DNA of 64,000 nucleotides, from positions 186,001 through 250,000 of the forward strand of contig NZ_BQHJ01000001.1 of assembly GCF_021603645.1 (NCBI RefSeq). Direction: 5' to 3'. The notes under the pieces were generated by a model. The model was not told the DNA's origin. It did not search any database and worked only from the letters and a program-made list of their open reading frames with translations. The stretch comes from Pseudomonas pseudonitroreducens (lineage in GTDB: Bacteria > Pseudomonadota > Gammaproteobacteria > Pseudomonadales > Pseudomonadaceae). A program made the translations under genes and the position numbers. Positions 8,161-17,183 of the stretch are shown piece after piece (position 1 is the stretch's first letter; each line of letters opens with the position of its first letter).

Positions 8161-9744
8161 ATGCTGGGTTGGAGCAAAGATCGCAAGGCGTTGGCGCTAT
8201 TGCTGGGCGTCACGCTGGTGTTGCTGCTGTTCGGGCTGGGCTGGCGCGAGGTCTGGGGCCCGGAGGTGCGCTGGGCAGATATCTCGCTGCAGATGCTGCA
8301 GTCGGGCGACTACTTCGATCCCTACTTGCGCGGCGCGCCGTATTACGACAAGCCACTGCTGTCCTACTGGCTGATTACCGCGCCGGCCAGCCTGTTCGGT
8401 CTCAATCACTGGACGCTGCGCCTCAGCACCGTGCTGGCCGGGCTGGGCAGCATCTGGCTGACCTGGTGGCTGGGCGAGCGCCTGCTGCGCAAGGGCACGG
8501 GTGTGCTGGCCGGCTGGCTGCTGGCAACCACCTTCTACTTCCTGTTCTGGGCGCGGGTGGCGACGGCGGACATGCTCACGGTGTTCGGCGTGCTGGCGGC
8601 GCTGGCCTGGTACTGGCGTGACCCGGAGGACACGCGATTCAGGAGCTACCTGGGGTTCTTCCTGATCCTGTCGCTGACCTCGCTGTGCAAGGGGCTGATC
8701 GGCTTCGTCCTGCCGGGGCTGGTGCTGCTGCCGCACCTGCTCAGCGAGGGGCGCTGGCGCCGACATTTGAACCTGCGGCTGTTGGCGGCGCTGGTGGTGG
8801 CCGGCGGCGTGTATGCGATTCCCTTCGTGCTGTCGCACTTCTATGGCCAGCCCAGCTATGGCGAGAGCGGACTGGCACTGGTATTCCGCGAGAACGTGGT
8901 GCGCTTCTTCCAGCCCTTCGACCACGAGGGGCCGATCTATACCTACCTGCTTTACCTTCCCGCCTACACGCTGCCCTGGGCGCCGTTATGGGTACTTGGC
9001 CTGTGGTTCGCAGCGCGCCGCAGGAAGCAACTGCAGCCCAATGCGCGCTGGCTGGTCTGGGCGTTGCTGCTGCTGTTCGCGTTCTTCACTGCCAGCGGTG
9101 GCCGGCGCAGTTACTACGTGCTTCCGCTGGTGCCGTTCGCGCAATTGCTGGGTGCGTGGTGGGTGATCGAGCGGCGGCATGAGCGCGGGCTCGCCGGCCT
9201 GGGGCGCGCCTGGCCGCGGGTGGTGGGGGCGGGCGCAGGCGTGATGCTGCTGGTGCTGGGCGTGGCCTATCCGTGGAGCAATGGCGGCGGCGGGGTTCCG
9301 CTGTTCGCCGGGGAGGTGCGCGCCGCGGCGGAGCAGGTCGCGCCCTGGTCGCAGTGGCGGGTGCTGATTCTCGGCGATGACGACGCACGTCTGCCGATGT
9401 ACCTGGAGCGTCGTGGCGAACGGCAAGCGCATCCGTTCCTCTATATCCACTCCGGTTATCCACAGGGCGACAGCGACGCTCTGTTCGCCTGGCTGCGCCA
9501 GCGTACCGGCGAGGACTGGGACCCGGCGCGCACGCTGATCATTTCCCAGGTGACGCACGACGGCGCACAGCCGCTGAACTGGCTGACGGCAGATCACCGG
9601 CTGATCGAATCGAAGCTCAATAATGGCCAGCGCCTGGGCCACGCGAAGAACAAGGAAGCAAGCCTGGCCTACCTGCCGATGGGCCAGTCGCTCAGCGCGA
9701 GCGCAGTGCCCGGCGCAGCAGAAGCAGGTAAGGCGGCAGATTGA
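8161..9744 (+). CDS. Family 39 glycosyltransferase, ArnT-like
   Basis: 527-residue multi-pass membrane protein of the PMT/ArnT type, which uses polyprenyl-phosphate sugars as donors on the periplasmic side. The first membrane helix (residues 10-27) is followed by WGPEVRWADI and YYDKPLLSYW, a region corresponding to the conserved acidic catalytic loop of GT39 enzymes. About ten further hydrophobic segments follow and then a soluble C-terminal part (from about 370). It resembles lipid A aminoarabinose transferase ArnT, but no arn genes are near, so the sugar and acceptor are unknown. Adjacent GTG and ATG codons at 8158 and 8161 compete; ATG was chosen. The 3' end overlaps the convergent DUF2784 gene by 53 bases. 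Confidence 0.75.
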   Translation: MLGWSKDRKALALLLGVTLVLLLFGLGWREVWGPEVRWADISLQMLQSGDYFDPYLRGAPYYDKPLLSYWLITAPASLFGLNHWTLRLSTVLAGLGSIWLTWWLGERLLRKGTGVLAGWLLATTFYFLFWARVATADMLTVFGVLAALAWYWRDPEDTRFRSYLGFFLILSLTSLCKGLIGFVLPGLVLLPHLLSEGRWRRHLNLRLLAALVVAGGVYAIPFVLSHFYGQPSYGESGLALVFRENVVRFFQPFDHEGPIYTYLLYLPAYTLPWAPLWVLGLWFAARRRKQLQPNARWLVWALLLLFAFFTASGGRRSYYVLPLVPFAQLLGAWWVIERRHERGLAGLGRAWPRVVGAGAGVMLLVLGVAYPWSNGGGGVPLFAGEVRAAAEQVAPWSQWRVLILGDDDARLPMYLERRGERQAHPFLYIHSGYPQGDSDALFAWLRQRTGEDWDPARTLIISQVTHDGAQPLNWLTADHRLIESKLNNGQRLGHAKNKEASLAYLPMGQSLSASAVPGAAEAGKAAD

Positions 9745-10060
9745 CCGCCACCACCACCAGGCCGAGAACGACCTGGGTCGCCTCGGTCAGGCCGGCGGGG
9801 TAGATCAGCGGGATCAGGTAATGCTCGATGAAGCCGCCGCTGTAGCCGTGGTCGCCGGCCAGGGTGCGGACGTGATTCTCCAGCGGCGTGAGCGGGCAAT
9901 AGAGGTGGAGGAATTCCACTGCCATGCCCCAGGCCGCCGCCGGCAGGTGCAGCCAGGCCAGGCGCGGCCAGCGCAACACCAGCAGGCCGCCGAGCAGCAC
10001 GAAGAGGATGAAGCCCAGATGGAACAGGACAACGGCGTCGGCTGCCAGGCGATAGAGCAT
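9692..10060 (-). CDS. DUF2784 family membrane protein
   Basis: 122-residue protein with three to four hydrophobic segments and the conserved DUF2784 blocks: LFHLGFILFVLLGG near the N-terminus, VEFLHLYCPLTPLE in the middle and FIEHYLIPLIYP later. Function is unknown; the His/Cys/Glu pattern in the membrane segments is typical of the family. It is read with the YehS-like and rimO genes on the same strand, 7 bases after the YehS-like stop, so they probably share a transcript. Its last codons overlap the convergent glycosyltransferase. Confidence 0.8.
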   Translation of the reverse strand: MLYRLAADAVVLFHLGFILFVLLGGLLVLRWPRLAWLHLPAAAWGMAVEFLHLYCPLTPLENHVRTLAGDHGYSGGFIEHYLIPLIYPAGLTEATQVVLGLVVVAVNLPPYLLLLRRALRSR

Positions 10061-10067
10061 GTCGATC

Positions 10068-10529
10068 TCAGCGCTGCTGGCGCTGCGTCAGGCCCTTGAG
10101 GAAGTTGCGCAGCAACTGGTCGCCACAGGGGCGGTAGTTGTTGTGGCCGGGCTTGCGGAACAGCGCGCCCAGTTCCGTCTTGGTGACGATGAAGCTGACG
10201 CTGTCGAGAATCGCCAGGATGTCGTCGTCGCGCAGCTCGAAGGCCACGCGCAGTTTCTTCAGGGTGATGTTGTTGGTCAGCGGCAGTTCCACCGGCGGCA
10301 GCGGGCGCGATTCGTCGCGGCCACGGCGATACACGATCAGGCCGTCGAGAAAGTGCGCCAGCACGCGGTCGCTGCACGGCTTGAAGTCCGGTTCGTCGTC
10401 GCGGGCGAGGAAGGCGCCGACCTCTTCGGTGCTGAGGTTGAAACCGGCCAGCGCGGTGATCTCGGCGACCTGCGCATCGCGGATGTCCAGCAGGTAGCGC
10501 AGGCTGCGCAGTACGTCGTTGTTGGTCAT
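10068..10529 (-). CDS. YehS-like DUF1456 protein
   Basis: 153-residue protein made of two copies of the DUF1456 repeat: TNNDVLRSLRYLLDIRDAQV in the first half and LTNNITLKKLRVAFELRDDD in the second, each ending in a cysteine-containing FKPCSD / YRPCGD segment and a helix. E. coli YehS has the same architecture and no settled function. It is placed between rimO (upstream, separated by a hairpin terminator) and the DUF2784 gene, whose start lies 7 bases downstream. Confidence 0.85.
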   Translation of the reverse strand: MTNNDVLRSLRYLLDIRDAQVAEITALAGFNLSTEEVGAFLARDDEPDFKPCSDRVLAHFLDGLIVYRRGRDESRPLPPVELPLTNNITLKKLRVAFELRDDDILAILDSVSFIVTKTELGALFRKPGHNNYRPCGDQLLRNFLKGLTQRQQR

Positions 10530-10550
10530 GGGCTTTCCAATAGCAGAAAT

Positions 10551-10577
10551 GAAAAGCCCCGCATCAGCGGGGCTTTT
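10551..10577. terminator. Bidirectional hairpin terminator downstream of rimO
   Basis: GCCCCGC at 10556-10562 pairs with GCGGGGC at 10567-10573 around ATCA. It is flanked by AAAA on the left and TTTT on the right, so it can end rimO transcripts running leftward. Confidence 0.8.
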
Positions 10578-10582
10578 GCGGA

Positions 10583-11905
10583 TCAGACCAGTTCGGCCCA
10601 GAGGTCGTACTCGTCGGCGTCGGTGATGCGCACACGCACCTTGTCGCCCGGCTTCACGTCGAAGCTGTCGATGTACACGGCGCCGTCGATTTCCGGGGCG
10701 TCGGCGTAAGAGCGGCCGACCGCGCCTTCGTCATCCACTTCGTCGATCAGCACGTCGATTTCCTTGCCGATCTTCAGCTGCAGGCGGGCGGCGGAAATGG
10801 CCTGCTGGTGCGCCATGAAGCGCTCCCAGCGGTCCTGTTTCACATCGTCCGGCACCACGTCCAGGCCCAGGTCGTTGGCCGGAGCGCCTTCCACCGGGGA
10901 GTACTGGAAGCAGCCAACGCGGTCGAGCTGGGCTTCGGTCAGCCAGTCCAGCAGGTACTGGAAGTCTTCCTCGGTCTCGCCGGGGAAGCCGACGATGAAG
11001 GTCGAGCGGATGGTCAGCTCAGGGCAGATCTCGCGCCACTTCTTGATGCGCGCCAGGGTCTTGTCCTCGAAGGCGGGGCGCTTCATGGACTTGAGCACTT
11101 TCGGGCTGGCGTGCTGGAAGGGGATATCCAGGTAGGGCAGCAGCTTGCCCTCGGCCATCAGCGGAATTACATCATCGACGTTGGGGTACGGATAGACGTA
11201 GTGCAAGCGAACCCACACGCCCATCGAGGAGAGCGCCTGGCACAGCTCCAGCATGCGGGTCTTCACCGGCTGGCCGTCCCAGAAATCCATCTTGTACTTC
11301 AGGTCCACGCCGTAGGCGCTGGTGTCCTGGGAGATCACCAGCAGTTCCTTCACGCCGGCTTTCACCAGGCGCTGGGCTTCGCTGAGCACGTCGCCCACCG
11401 GGCGGCTGACCAGCTTGCCGCGCATCGACGGGATGATGCAGAAGCTGCAGCTGTGGTTGCAGCCTTCGGAAATCTTCAGGTAGGCGTAGTGGCGCGGGGT
11501 CAGCTTGATGCCTTGCGGCGGCACCAGGTCGATCAGCGGGTTGTGCTCGGCCTTGGGCGGGATCACCTCGTGGACGGCATTCACCACTTGCTCGTACTGT
11601 TGCGGGCCGGTGACGGCCAGCACGCTGGGGTGCACGTCGCGGATGCTGTCTTCGGCGACACCCATGCAACCGGTGACGATCACCTTGCCGTTCTCGGCGA
11701 TGGCTTCACCGATGGCGTCCAGGGATTCGGCCTTGGCGCTGTCGATGAAGCCGCAGGTGTTCACCACCACCACGTCTGCGTCCTGGTAGGTGGGGACGAT
11801 TTCGTACCCTTCCATGCGCAGTTGGGTGAGGATGCGTTCGGAATCGACAGTCGCTTTCGGGCATCCGAGCGAGACGAATCCTACTTTGGGTGTGGCGGTG
11901 GACAT
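10583..11905 (-). CDS. rimO: Ribosomal protein S12 methylthiotransferase RimO
   Basis: 440-residue radical-SAM enzyme that adds a methylthio group to an aspartate of ribosomal protein S12. The N-terminal UPF0004 domain holds three cluster-binding cysteines (Cys15, Cys51, Cys80). The radical-SAM motif CNHSCSFC gives Cys149, Cys153 and Cys156, and a C-terminal TRAM domain starts near residue 375. The motif and length separate RimO from the related MiaB. It is divergent from kup, the same pairing I recall from P. aeruginosa. A TAGAAT on its strand at 11960-11965 may be its -10 element. Confidence 0.93.
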   Translation of the reverse strand: MSTATPKVGFVSLGCPKATVDSERILTQLRMEGYEIVPTYQDADVVVVNTCGFIDSAKAESLDAIGEAIAENGKVIVTGCMGVAEDSIRDVHPSVLAVTGPQQYEQVVNAVHEVIPPKAEHNPLIDLVPPQGIKLTPRHYAYLKISEGCNHSCSFCIIPSMRGKLVSRPVGDVLSEAQRLVKAGVKELLVISQDTSAYGVDLKYKMDFWDGQPVKTRMLELCQALSSMGVWVRLHYVYPYPNVDDVIPLMAEGKLLPYLDIPFQHASPKVLKSMKRPAFEDKTLARIKKWREICPELTIRSTFIVGFPGETEEDFQYLLDWLTEAQLDRVGCFQYSPVEGAPANDLGLDVVPDDVKQDRWERFMAHQQAISAARLQLKIGKEIDVLIDEVDDEGAVGRSYADAPEIDGAVYIDSFDVKPGDKVRVRITDADEYDLWAELV

Positions 11906-12149
11906 GTGCGGCTAACCTCGAAGGGCGCGCTGGCGGCGCCTCTGATCAAAAAGTGCGCAATTCTAGCGGCGTCCCGCGCACTTGACCAGCCTCTCTGGGA
12001 CAAGCTGTCGCACGCCGCCGGACGGCCCGGTTCGCCCGGTAATTCCGGGCAACAGGCTCTATAGTCATTCAGAACCATCGAACCCGGCTCTTGCATCGAC
12101 GAAAGGGTCGGAGCAGGATGCGCCGAATTTTTTTGAGGAATTTTGTTAC

Positions 12150-14054
12150 ATGTCCGATGCAAGCGCCGGCACCGTTGAGCATGAGCAGCCCCATTCCAGC
12201 TCCGCCGTCGGCCTGATGGTCGGTGCCGTGGGCGTGTGCTACGGCGATATCGGCACCAGCCCGCTGTATACCCTCAAGGAAGTGTTCGTCGGCGGATACG
12301 GCGTGCAGGCCAACCACGATGGTGTTCTGGGTGTGCTGTCGCTGATCTTCTGGTCGCTGATCTGGGTGGTGTCGATCAAGTACGTGATCTTCGTGCTGCG
12401 CGCCGACAACCAGGGCGAGGGCGGGGTGATGGCCCTTTCCGCGCTGGCTCGTCGCGCCGCCACCGGCCGCCACAAGCTGCAGGCAATGGTGGTGATCGCC
12501 GGCCTGATCGGCGCGGCGCTCTTCTATGGCGACAGCATGATCACCCCGGCGATCTCGGTGCTGTCCGCCATCGAAGGCCTGGAGATCGCCTTCGACGGCC
12601 TGGAGCACTGGGTCGTACCGCTGTCGCTGATCGTGCTGGTCGGTCTGTTCCTGATCCAGAAGCACGGTACCGCACGCATCGGCATCCTCTTCGGCCCGGT
12701 GATGGTGGCCTGGTTCCTCGCCCTGGCCGCATTGGGCATCTATGGCGTGGCCCAGCAACCCGAAGTGCTGAAGGCGATGAACCCGGGCTGGGCGGTCAAC
12801 TTCTTCATCTCCCATCCGGGCATTGGCGTGGCGATCCTCGGCGCCACCGTGCTGGCGCTGACCGGTGCCGAGGCGCTCTATGCCGACATGGGCCACTTTG
12901 GCCGCAAGCCCATCGCCCGCGCCTGGTTCGCCCTGGTGCTGCCGGCATTGGTGCTCAACTACTTCGGCCAGGGTGCGACCATCCTGGTCAACGCCGAAGC
13001 GGCGCGTAACCCCTTCTACCTGACGGCGCCGAGCTGGGCGCTGGTGCCCCTGGTGGCGCTGTCCACCGCGGCCACGGTGATTGCTTCGCAGGCGGTGATT
13101 TCCGGGGCCTTCTCCCTGACCCGCCAGGCCATCCAGCTCGGCTACGTGCCGCGCATGGTGATCCAGCACACCTCCAGCCACGAGCAGGGGCAGATCTACA
13201 TCGGCATGGTGAACTGGGCGCTGATGGTCGGCGTGGTGCTGCTGGTGCTGGGCTTCGAATCCTCCGCTGCACTGGCCTCGGCCTACGGCGTGGCGGTAAC
13301 CGGCACCATGCTGATGACCACCCTGCTGATGGGCGTGGTGATCTGGCTGATGTGGAAGTGGCCGCTGTGGCTGGCGATCCCGTTCTTCCTGATGATGCTG
13401 TTCGTCGACACCCTGTTCTTCGCCGCCAACCTGCCCAAGGTCGTCCAGGGCGGTGCCTTCCCGGTGATCGCCGGTATCGGCCTGTTCATCCTGATGACCA
13501 CCTGGAAGCGCGGCCGCCAACTGCTGGTGGATCGCCTGGACGAAGGTTCGTTGCCGCTGCCGCTGTTCATTTCCAGCATCCGCTCGCAGCCGCCGCACCG
13601 TGTGCAGGGCACCGCGGTGTTCCTCACCGCGCGCACCGACGCCGTGCCCCACGCGCTGTTGCACAACCTCCTGCACAACCAGGTGCTGCACGAGCAGGTC
13701 GTCCTGCTCACCGTGGTCAACGAAGACAGCCCGCGGGTTGCCCCGGACCGCCGCTTCGAGGTGGACGCCTACGGCGAGGGCTTCTTCCGCGTGGTGCTGC
13801 ACTTCGGCTTCATCGAGGACCCGGACATTCCGCAGGCGCTTAAGCTGTGCCACCTCAACGAGCTGGACTTCAGCCCGATGCGCACCACGTACTTCCTCAG
13901 CCGCGAGACGGTCATCCCCTCGAAGCTGATCGGCATGGCGCGCTGGCGCGAGGCGCTGTTCGCCTTCCTGCTGAAGAATGCCAACGGCAACCTGCGCTAC
14001 TTCAACCTGCCGCTGAACCGGGTGATCGAGTTGGGGACGCAGGTGGAAATCTGA
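12150..14054 (+). CDS. kup: Potassium uptake protein Kup
   Basis: 634-residue KUP/HAK/KT-family K+ symporter with about twelve membrane segments in residues 25-450 and a cytoplasmic C-terminal domain. The family signature [18 protein letters not shown] lies in the first helix, and [30 protein letters not shown] and NYFGQGA follow in the expected order. The start ATG at 12150 follows GAGGA with somewhat long spacing; the frame is open further upstream but homology starts here. It stands alone, divergent from rimO, and is closed by a strong hairpin terminator. Confidence 0.95.
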   Translation: MSDASAGTVEHEQPHSSSAVGLMVGAVGVCYGDIGTSPLYTLKEVFVGGYGVQANHDGVLGVLSLIFWSLIWVVSIKYVIFVLRADNQGEGGVMALSALARRAATGRHKLQAMVVIAGLIGAALFYGDSMITPAISVLSAIEGLEIAFDGLEHWVVPLSLIVLVGLFLIQKHGTARIGILFGPVMVAWFLALAALGIYGVAQQPEVLKAMNPGWAVNFFISHPGIGVAILGATVLALTGAEALYADMGHFGRKPIARAWFALVLPALVLNYFGQGATILVNAEAARNPFYLTAPSWALVPLVALSTAATVIASQAVISGAFSLTRQAIQLGYVPRMVIQHTSSHEQGQIYIGMVNWALMVGVVLLVLGFESSAALASAYGVAVTGTMLMTTLLMGVVIWLMWKWPLWLAIPFFLMMLFVDTLFFAANLPKVVQGGAFPVIAGIGLFILMTTWKRGRQLLVDRLDEGSLPLPLFISSIRSQPPHRVQGTAVFLTARTDAVPHALLHNLLHNQVLHEQVVLLTVVNEDSPRVAPDRRFEVDAYGEGFFRVVLHFGFIEDPDIPQALKLCHLNELDFSPMRTTYFLSRETVIPSKLIGMARWREALFAFLLKNANGNLRYFNLPLNRVIELGTQVEI

Positions 14055-14068
14055 TCTGCCGATGCAGG

Positions 14069-14096
14069 AAAAAGCGCGCCATTGGGCGCGCTTTTT
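14069..14096 (+). terminator. Rho-independent terminator of kup
   Basis: AAAAAGCGCGCC pairs with GGCGCGCTTTTT around ATTG, 15 bases after the kup stop codon. The structure is symmetrical and could act in both directions. Confidence 0.9.
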
Positions 14097-14117
14097 CGTT
14101 GGCGCGACGTACACCTC

Positions 14118-14195
14118 GTAGGAGCGAGCTTGCTCGCGAACCCGCCCAGCGCTGGTGCTGCCGGGGAATCCGTTCGCGAGCAAGCTCGCTCCTGC
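14118..14195. repeat. REP-type inverted repeat pair, family A (copy 3)
   Basis: Arms at 14118-14141 and 14172-14195 in opposite orientation. The spacer contains GCTGCCGGGGAATCC, closely matched in the spacer of copy 4 near 18.7 kb, so the whole doublet moves or is conserved as a unit. Confidence 0.85.
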
Positions 14196-14280
14196 ATGTG
14201 GACTCTGGATCGCCCCCCGGCCGCCACCACTGGCTCGCGGGGTTTGGCCAAGACGGCAGGGAGGCGATGTTCGCTGGCGG

Positions 14281-14547
14281 TCAGCCCTGGCTGGTGCTGC
14301 CGCCCCATTCGAGGAAGCGGACCTTGTGGGTCTGGCCTTCGTGATCCTGGTAGACCATGTACGCCGGCACGATGCCGACCTTGCCGGAGTTGTCGGTGCG
14401 GTGCAGGACCTTGTCGACGTCCAGGGACATGCCGTAGTGGTATTCGGTGGCCGGCAGATCGGCGCCGGGGTTCTTGATTGCGTCCTGGGCAAAAGCCATC
14501 GGGGCGAGGCTGGAGATGACAGCCGACACGACAGAGGCAAGCTTCAT
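14281..14547 (-). CDS. Secreted DUF2790 protein (copy 1)
   Basis: 88-residue protein with an N-terminal signal peptide (MKLASVVSAVISSLAPMAFA, cleavage near residue 20-21) and a DUF2790 domain: YHYGMSLDVDKVLH, then GIVPAYMVYQDHEGQTHKVRF. Small periplasmic or secreted proteins of this family are abundant in Pseudomonas, and some respond to copper or growth state; no function is established. A second, diverged member lies at 44957-45220. This copy lacks the two cysteines that the other has. It stands alone between a REP element and a gap without genes. Confidence 0.85.
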   Translation of the reverse strand: MKLASVVSAVISSLAPMAFAQDAIKNPGADLPATEYHYGMSLDVDKVLHRTDNSGKVGIVPAYMVYQDHEGQTHKVRFLEWGGSTSQG

Positions 14548-14818
14548 TCTTTATTCCCTCGATAAAACGCTCGGTGAAGGACCCGGTCAGGGATCCTTGA
14601 GTGGGATGGAAAGCCCCACCGGGGAGCACTGGCATCGATGATGTCTGTCCTGGGGTCCAGACAGGACAGGGGACGATGCTTCAGGCGTCCATCAGGTGGC
14701 GGGGCACGGGAGTGATATTCCTCCTCGTGGTCGCCGCCGGGAAATTGATGTGCTTGCTAATGAAAATTGACGAGGGTGATGTGGCGCTCTGTCGCAGGTA
14801 CGCCCGCAAAGTGCCGCG

Positions 14819-15049
14819 CTAGGGCTGCCAGTCGCGCCAGTGCTCGCAGTCGCCGCGGCACTGGCCGGGGCAGGCGCAGCCAGTTCGGCTGCGCCCGGTG
14901 GCTTTCTCCATGCGCCGGGCCGCGTCGTCGTCATCGGCGAAGGGCAGCATGCTGGCCACTTCGATGCCGCGCTGGCGGTGCGCCCGCAGGCTCCAGCCGA
15001 CGCCGAAGTACAGCGCCAGCAGGCCGATCAGTCCCAGCCACAGCGTCAT
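14819..15049 (-). CDS. Small membrane protein with Cys-rich tail, next to orphan ccoN
   Basis: 76-residue protein: one hydrophobic helix at residues 2-19 (LWLGLIGLLALYFGVGWSLR), an acidic stretch DDDDAARRMEK, and a C-terminal tail with a CxCx3Cx3C pattern (GCACPGQCRGDCEHW). It starts 1 base after the ccoN stop codon, so the two are surely co-transcribed. The arrangement recalls the small gene next to ccoN4 in P. aeruginosa. CcoQ, CcoS and CcoH proteins are also tiny single-helix partners of cbb3 oxidases, but I do not see their motifs. Metal or cluster binding by the tail is inference. Confidence 0.7.
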   Translation of the reverse strand: MTLWLGLIGLLALYFGVGWSLRAHRQRGIEVASMLPFADDDDAARRMEKATGRSRTGCACPGQCRGDCEHWRDWQP

Positions 15050-15050
15050 C

Positions 15051-16478
15051 TCAGACCATCCGCTCGGCGACGCGCATGGCTTCCGGGCGCGCCTGGCGCA
15101 CGGTGACCCAGGTGTTCCAGGCCATCAGCAGCATGCCGCTGAGGAACATCAGCCCGCCGGTCATCCGCACCACGAAGCCGGGATGGCTGGCCTGCAGTGC
15201 CTCGACGAAGGAGTAGGTAAGTGTGCCGTCGGCGTTCACCGCCCGCCACATCAGGCCCTGGGTGATGCCATTGACCCACATCGAGGCGATGTAGAGGACT
15301 GTGCCGATGGTGGCCAGCCAGAAGTGAGCGTTGATCAGACCGATGCTGTGCATCTGTTCGCGACCGAAGACCTTGGGAATCAGGTGATAGAGCGAGCCGA
15401 TGGAAATCATCGCCACCCAGCCCAGTGCGCCGGCATGGACGTGGCCGATGGTCCAGTCAGTGTAGTGAGACAGGGCGTTGACGGTCTTGATCGCCATCAT
15501 GGGGCCCTCGAAGGTCGACATGCCGTAGAACGCCAGGGAGACCACGAGGAAGCGCAGGATCGGGTCGGTGCGCAACTTATGCCAGGCGCCGGAGAGGGTC
15601 ATCATGCCGTTGATCATCCCGCCCCAGCTCGGCGCCAGGAGGATCAGCGACATCACCATGCCCAGGCTCTGCGCCCAGTCGGGCAGGGCGGTGTAGTGCA
15701 GATGGTGAGGGCCGGCCCAGATGTACAGGGTGATCAGCGCCCAGAAGTGGACGATGGACAGCCGGTAGGAATACACCGGGCGCCCGGCCTGCTTGGGCAC
15801 GAAGTAGTACATCATCCCGAGGAATCCGGTGGTGAGGAAGAAGCCCACCGCGTTGTGCCCGTACCACCACTGCACCATGGCGTCGGTGGCGCCGGAGTAG
15901 ACCGGGTAGGACTTGAACCAGTCCACCGGAATGGCCAGGTGGTTGACGATGTGCAGCATTGCCGTGACCAGGATGAAGGCGGCGAAGAACCAGTTGCCCA
16001 CATAGATGTGCGGCGTCTTGCGCTTCATCAGCGTGCCGAAGAACACCACCGCGTAGGCGACCCAGACAATCGCCATCCACACCGCGCCGGTGAACTCGAT
16101 CTCGGCGTATTCCTTGGTGGTGGTGTAGCCCAGCGGCAGGCTGATCATCATTACCACGATCAGTGCCTGCCAGCCCCAGAAGGTGAAGGCTGCGAGACTG
16201 TCGGAAAACAGCCGCGTCTGGCAGGTGCGTTGCACCGTGTAGTAGCTGGTGGCGAATAGCGCGCAACCGCCGAAGGCGAAGATCACCAGGCTGGTGTGCA
16301 GCGGGCGCAGGCGCCCGAAACTGGTCCACGGCAGGTCCAGGTTCAGTTGCGGCCAGACCAGTTGGGAGGCGATCAGTACCCCCATGGCCATGCCGACGAC
16401 GCCCCAGACCACCGTCATGATGGCGAATTGGCGAACCACCTTGTAGTTGTACGCCTGCTCCGTGCTTCTCGTGTTCAT
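15051..16478 (-). CDS. ccoN: cbb3-type cytochrome c oxidase catalytic subunit (CcoN4-like orphan)
   Basis: 475-residue twelve-helix heme-copper oxidase subunit I of the C family, the site of O2 reduction in the inner membrane. Heme and CuB ligands are visible: RPLHTS near residue 60, [10 protein letters not shown] for CuB and the cross-linked Tyr region, AGPHHLHY, and [14 protein letters not shown]. Start ATG at 16478 begins [15 protein letters not shown]; an upstream extension lacks homology. No ccoO or ccoP lies nearby, so it must borrow those subunits, as orphan CcoN proteins of P. aeruginosa do; there CcoN4 has been tied to cyanide tolerance and biofilm respiration. A small Cys-rich gene follows at once. 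No clear ANR box is seen upstream. Confidence 0.9.
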   Translation of the reverse strand: MNTRSTEQAYNYKVVRQFAIMTVVWGVVGMAMGVLIASQLVWPQLNLDLPWTSFGRLRPLHTSLVIFAFGGCALFATSYYTVQRTCQTRLFSDSLAAFTFWGWQALIVVMMISLPLGYTTTKEYAEIEFTGAVWMAIVWVAYAVVFFGTLMKRKTPHIYVGNWFFAAFILVTAMLHIVNHLAIPVDWFKSYPVYSGATDAMVQWWYGHNAVGFFLTTGFLGMMYYFVPKQAGRPVYSYRLSIVHFWALITLYIWAGPHHLHYTALPDWAQSLGMVMSLILLAPSWGGMINGMMTLSGAWHKLRTDPILRFLVVSLAFYGMSTFEGPMMAIKTVNALSHYTDWTIGHVHAGALGWVAMISIGSLYHLIPKVFGREQMHSIGLINAHFWLATIGTVLYIASMWVNGITQGLMWRAVNADGTLTYSFVEALQASHPGFVVRMTGGLMFLSGMLLMAWNTWVTVRQARPEAMRVAERMV

Positions 16479-16628
16479 GCTGGATTCCCGCTTGTGACAG
16501 AACGTCCGGGCGCACCACTGGTGGAAAACCAGGGCGCTCCGGTGAGCGGGCAATCTAGGAAAATGCGGGCGGGGGAAACAGATTCAGATGGGCTGCTCAA
16601 ATGCGTATCAGCGGCCCGGCGCGCGGAT

Positions 16629-17063
16629 TCAGGCGATGTCCATACGCCCTGCGAGGAAATGCCGCAGGCGTTCCTGCAGGTAACCCACCGCCTGTTCCTC
16701 GGCGAGGTATTCGCTGACGCGCATCAGGCGCCAGTACTGGCCTTCATCGCCGAAACGGATGGCCTCGAACTCCGCCTGCTGCAGCCGCGCCACCAGGAAC
16801 CAGGCCCAGGGCGCCGGGCCGTGGGTGGCGGGGTAGCGGCGCTGCCATTCGATGCGTTGTTCGTCCAGGCGCAGGGAGAATTCCTCCTCCAACTCGCGCA
16901 GCGCGCATTGCGCCGGAGTTTCGCCGGCCTCGCGGCCGCCGCCGGGGAAGTCCCAGCAGCCGGGGTAGGGAATGCCAGGCTTGTCGTCGCGCTTGTAGAC
17001 CACCAGTTGGCCGGCGTGGAACAGCGCGAGCTTGGCGCCGGTGAAGTCGTCTTCGTGCTGCAT
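16629..17063 (-). CDS. Nudix hydrolase
   Basis: 144-residue Nudix-fold protein. The Nudix box GGGREAGETPAQCALRELEE matches Gx5Ex7REUxEExGU except that the last small residue is replaced (EEEF). It is preceded by PYPGCWDFPGG, typical of the fold. Substrate is probably a nucleoside diphosphate derivative but cannot be named. The ATG at 17063 begins MQHEDDFTGAK; the frame continues open to 17777 opposite rluB, which is an antisense shadow. It is divergent from rluB, with about 120 bases between them. Confidence 0.85.
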   Translation of the reverse strand: MQHEDDFTGAKLALFHAGQLVVYKRDDKPGIPYPGCWDFPGGGREAGETPAQCALRELEEEFSLRLDEQRIEWQRRYPATHGPAPWAWFLVARLQQAEFEAIRFGDEGQYWRLMRVSEYLAEEQAVGYLQERLRHFLAGRMDIA

Positions 17064-17183
17064 GGCTTCATTCCCCTGTAAGTCGACTAGTCTTTCCCGA
17101 CTGCGGGCGGTGCTTTGCCGCGCACAAGCGCGTATGATGCGCGACCTTTTTCTTCGTTGCACGACACACCGGGAGGTGCCGAG

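Noticed and set aside
12069-14540. Long minus-strand open frame opposite kup
   Set aside because: Low-complexity His/Gln/Asp-rich translation antisense to a certain gene, and it runs through the kup terminator and a REP element.
16479-16628. An ANR/FNR box upstream of the orphan ccoN
   Set aside because: No TTGAT-N4-ATCAA match; the nearest sequence has only one plausible half.
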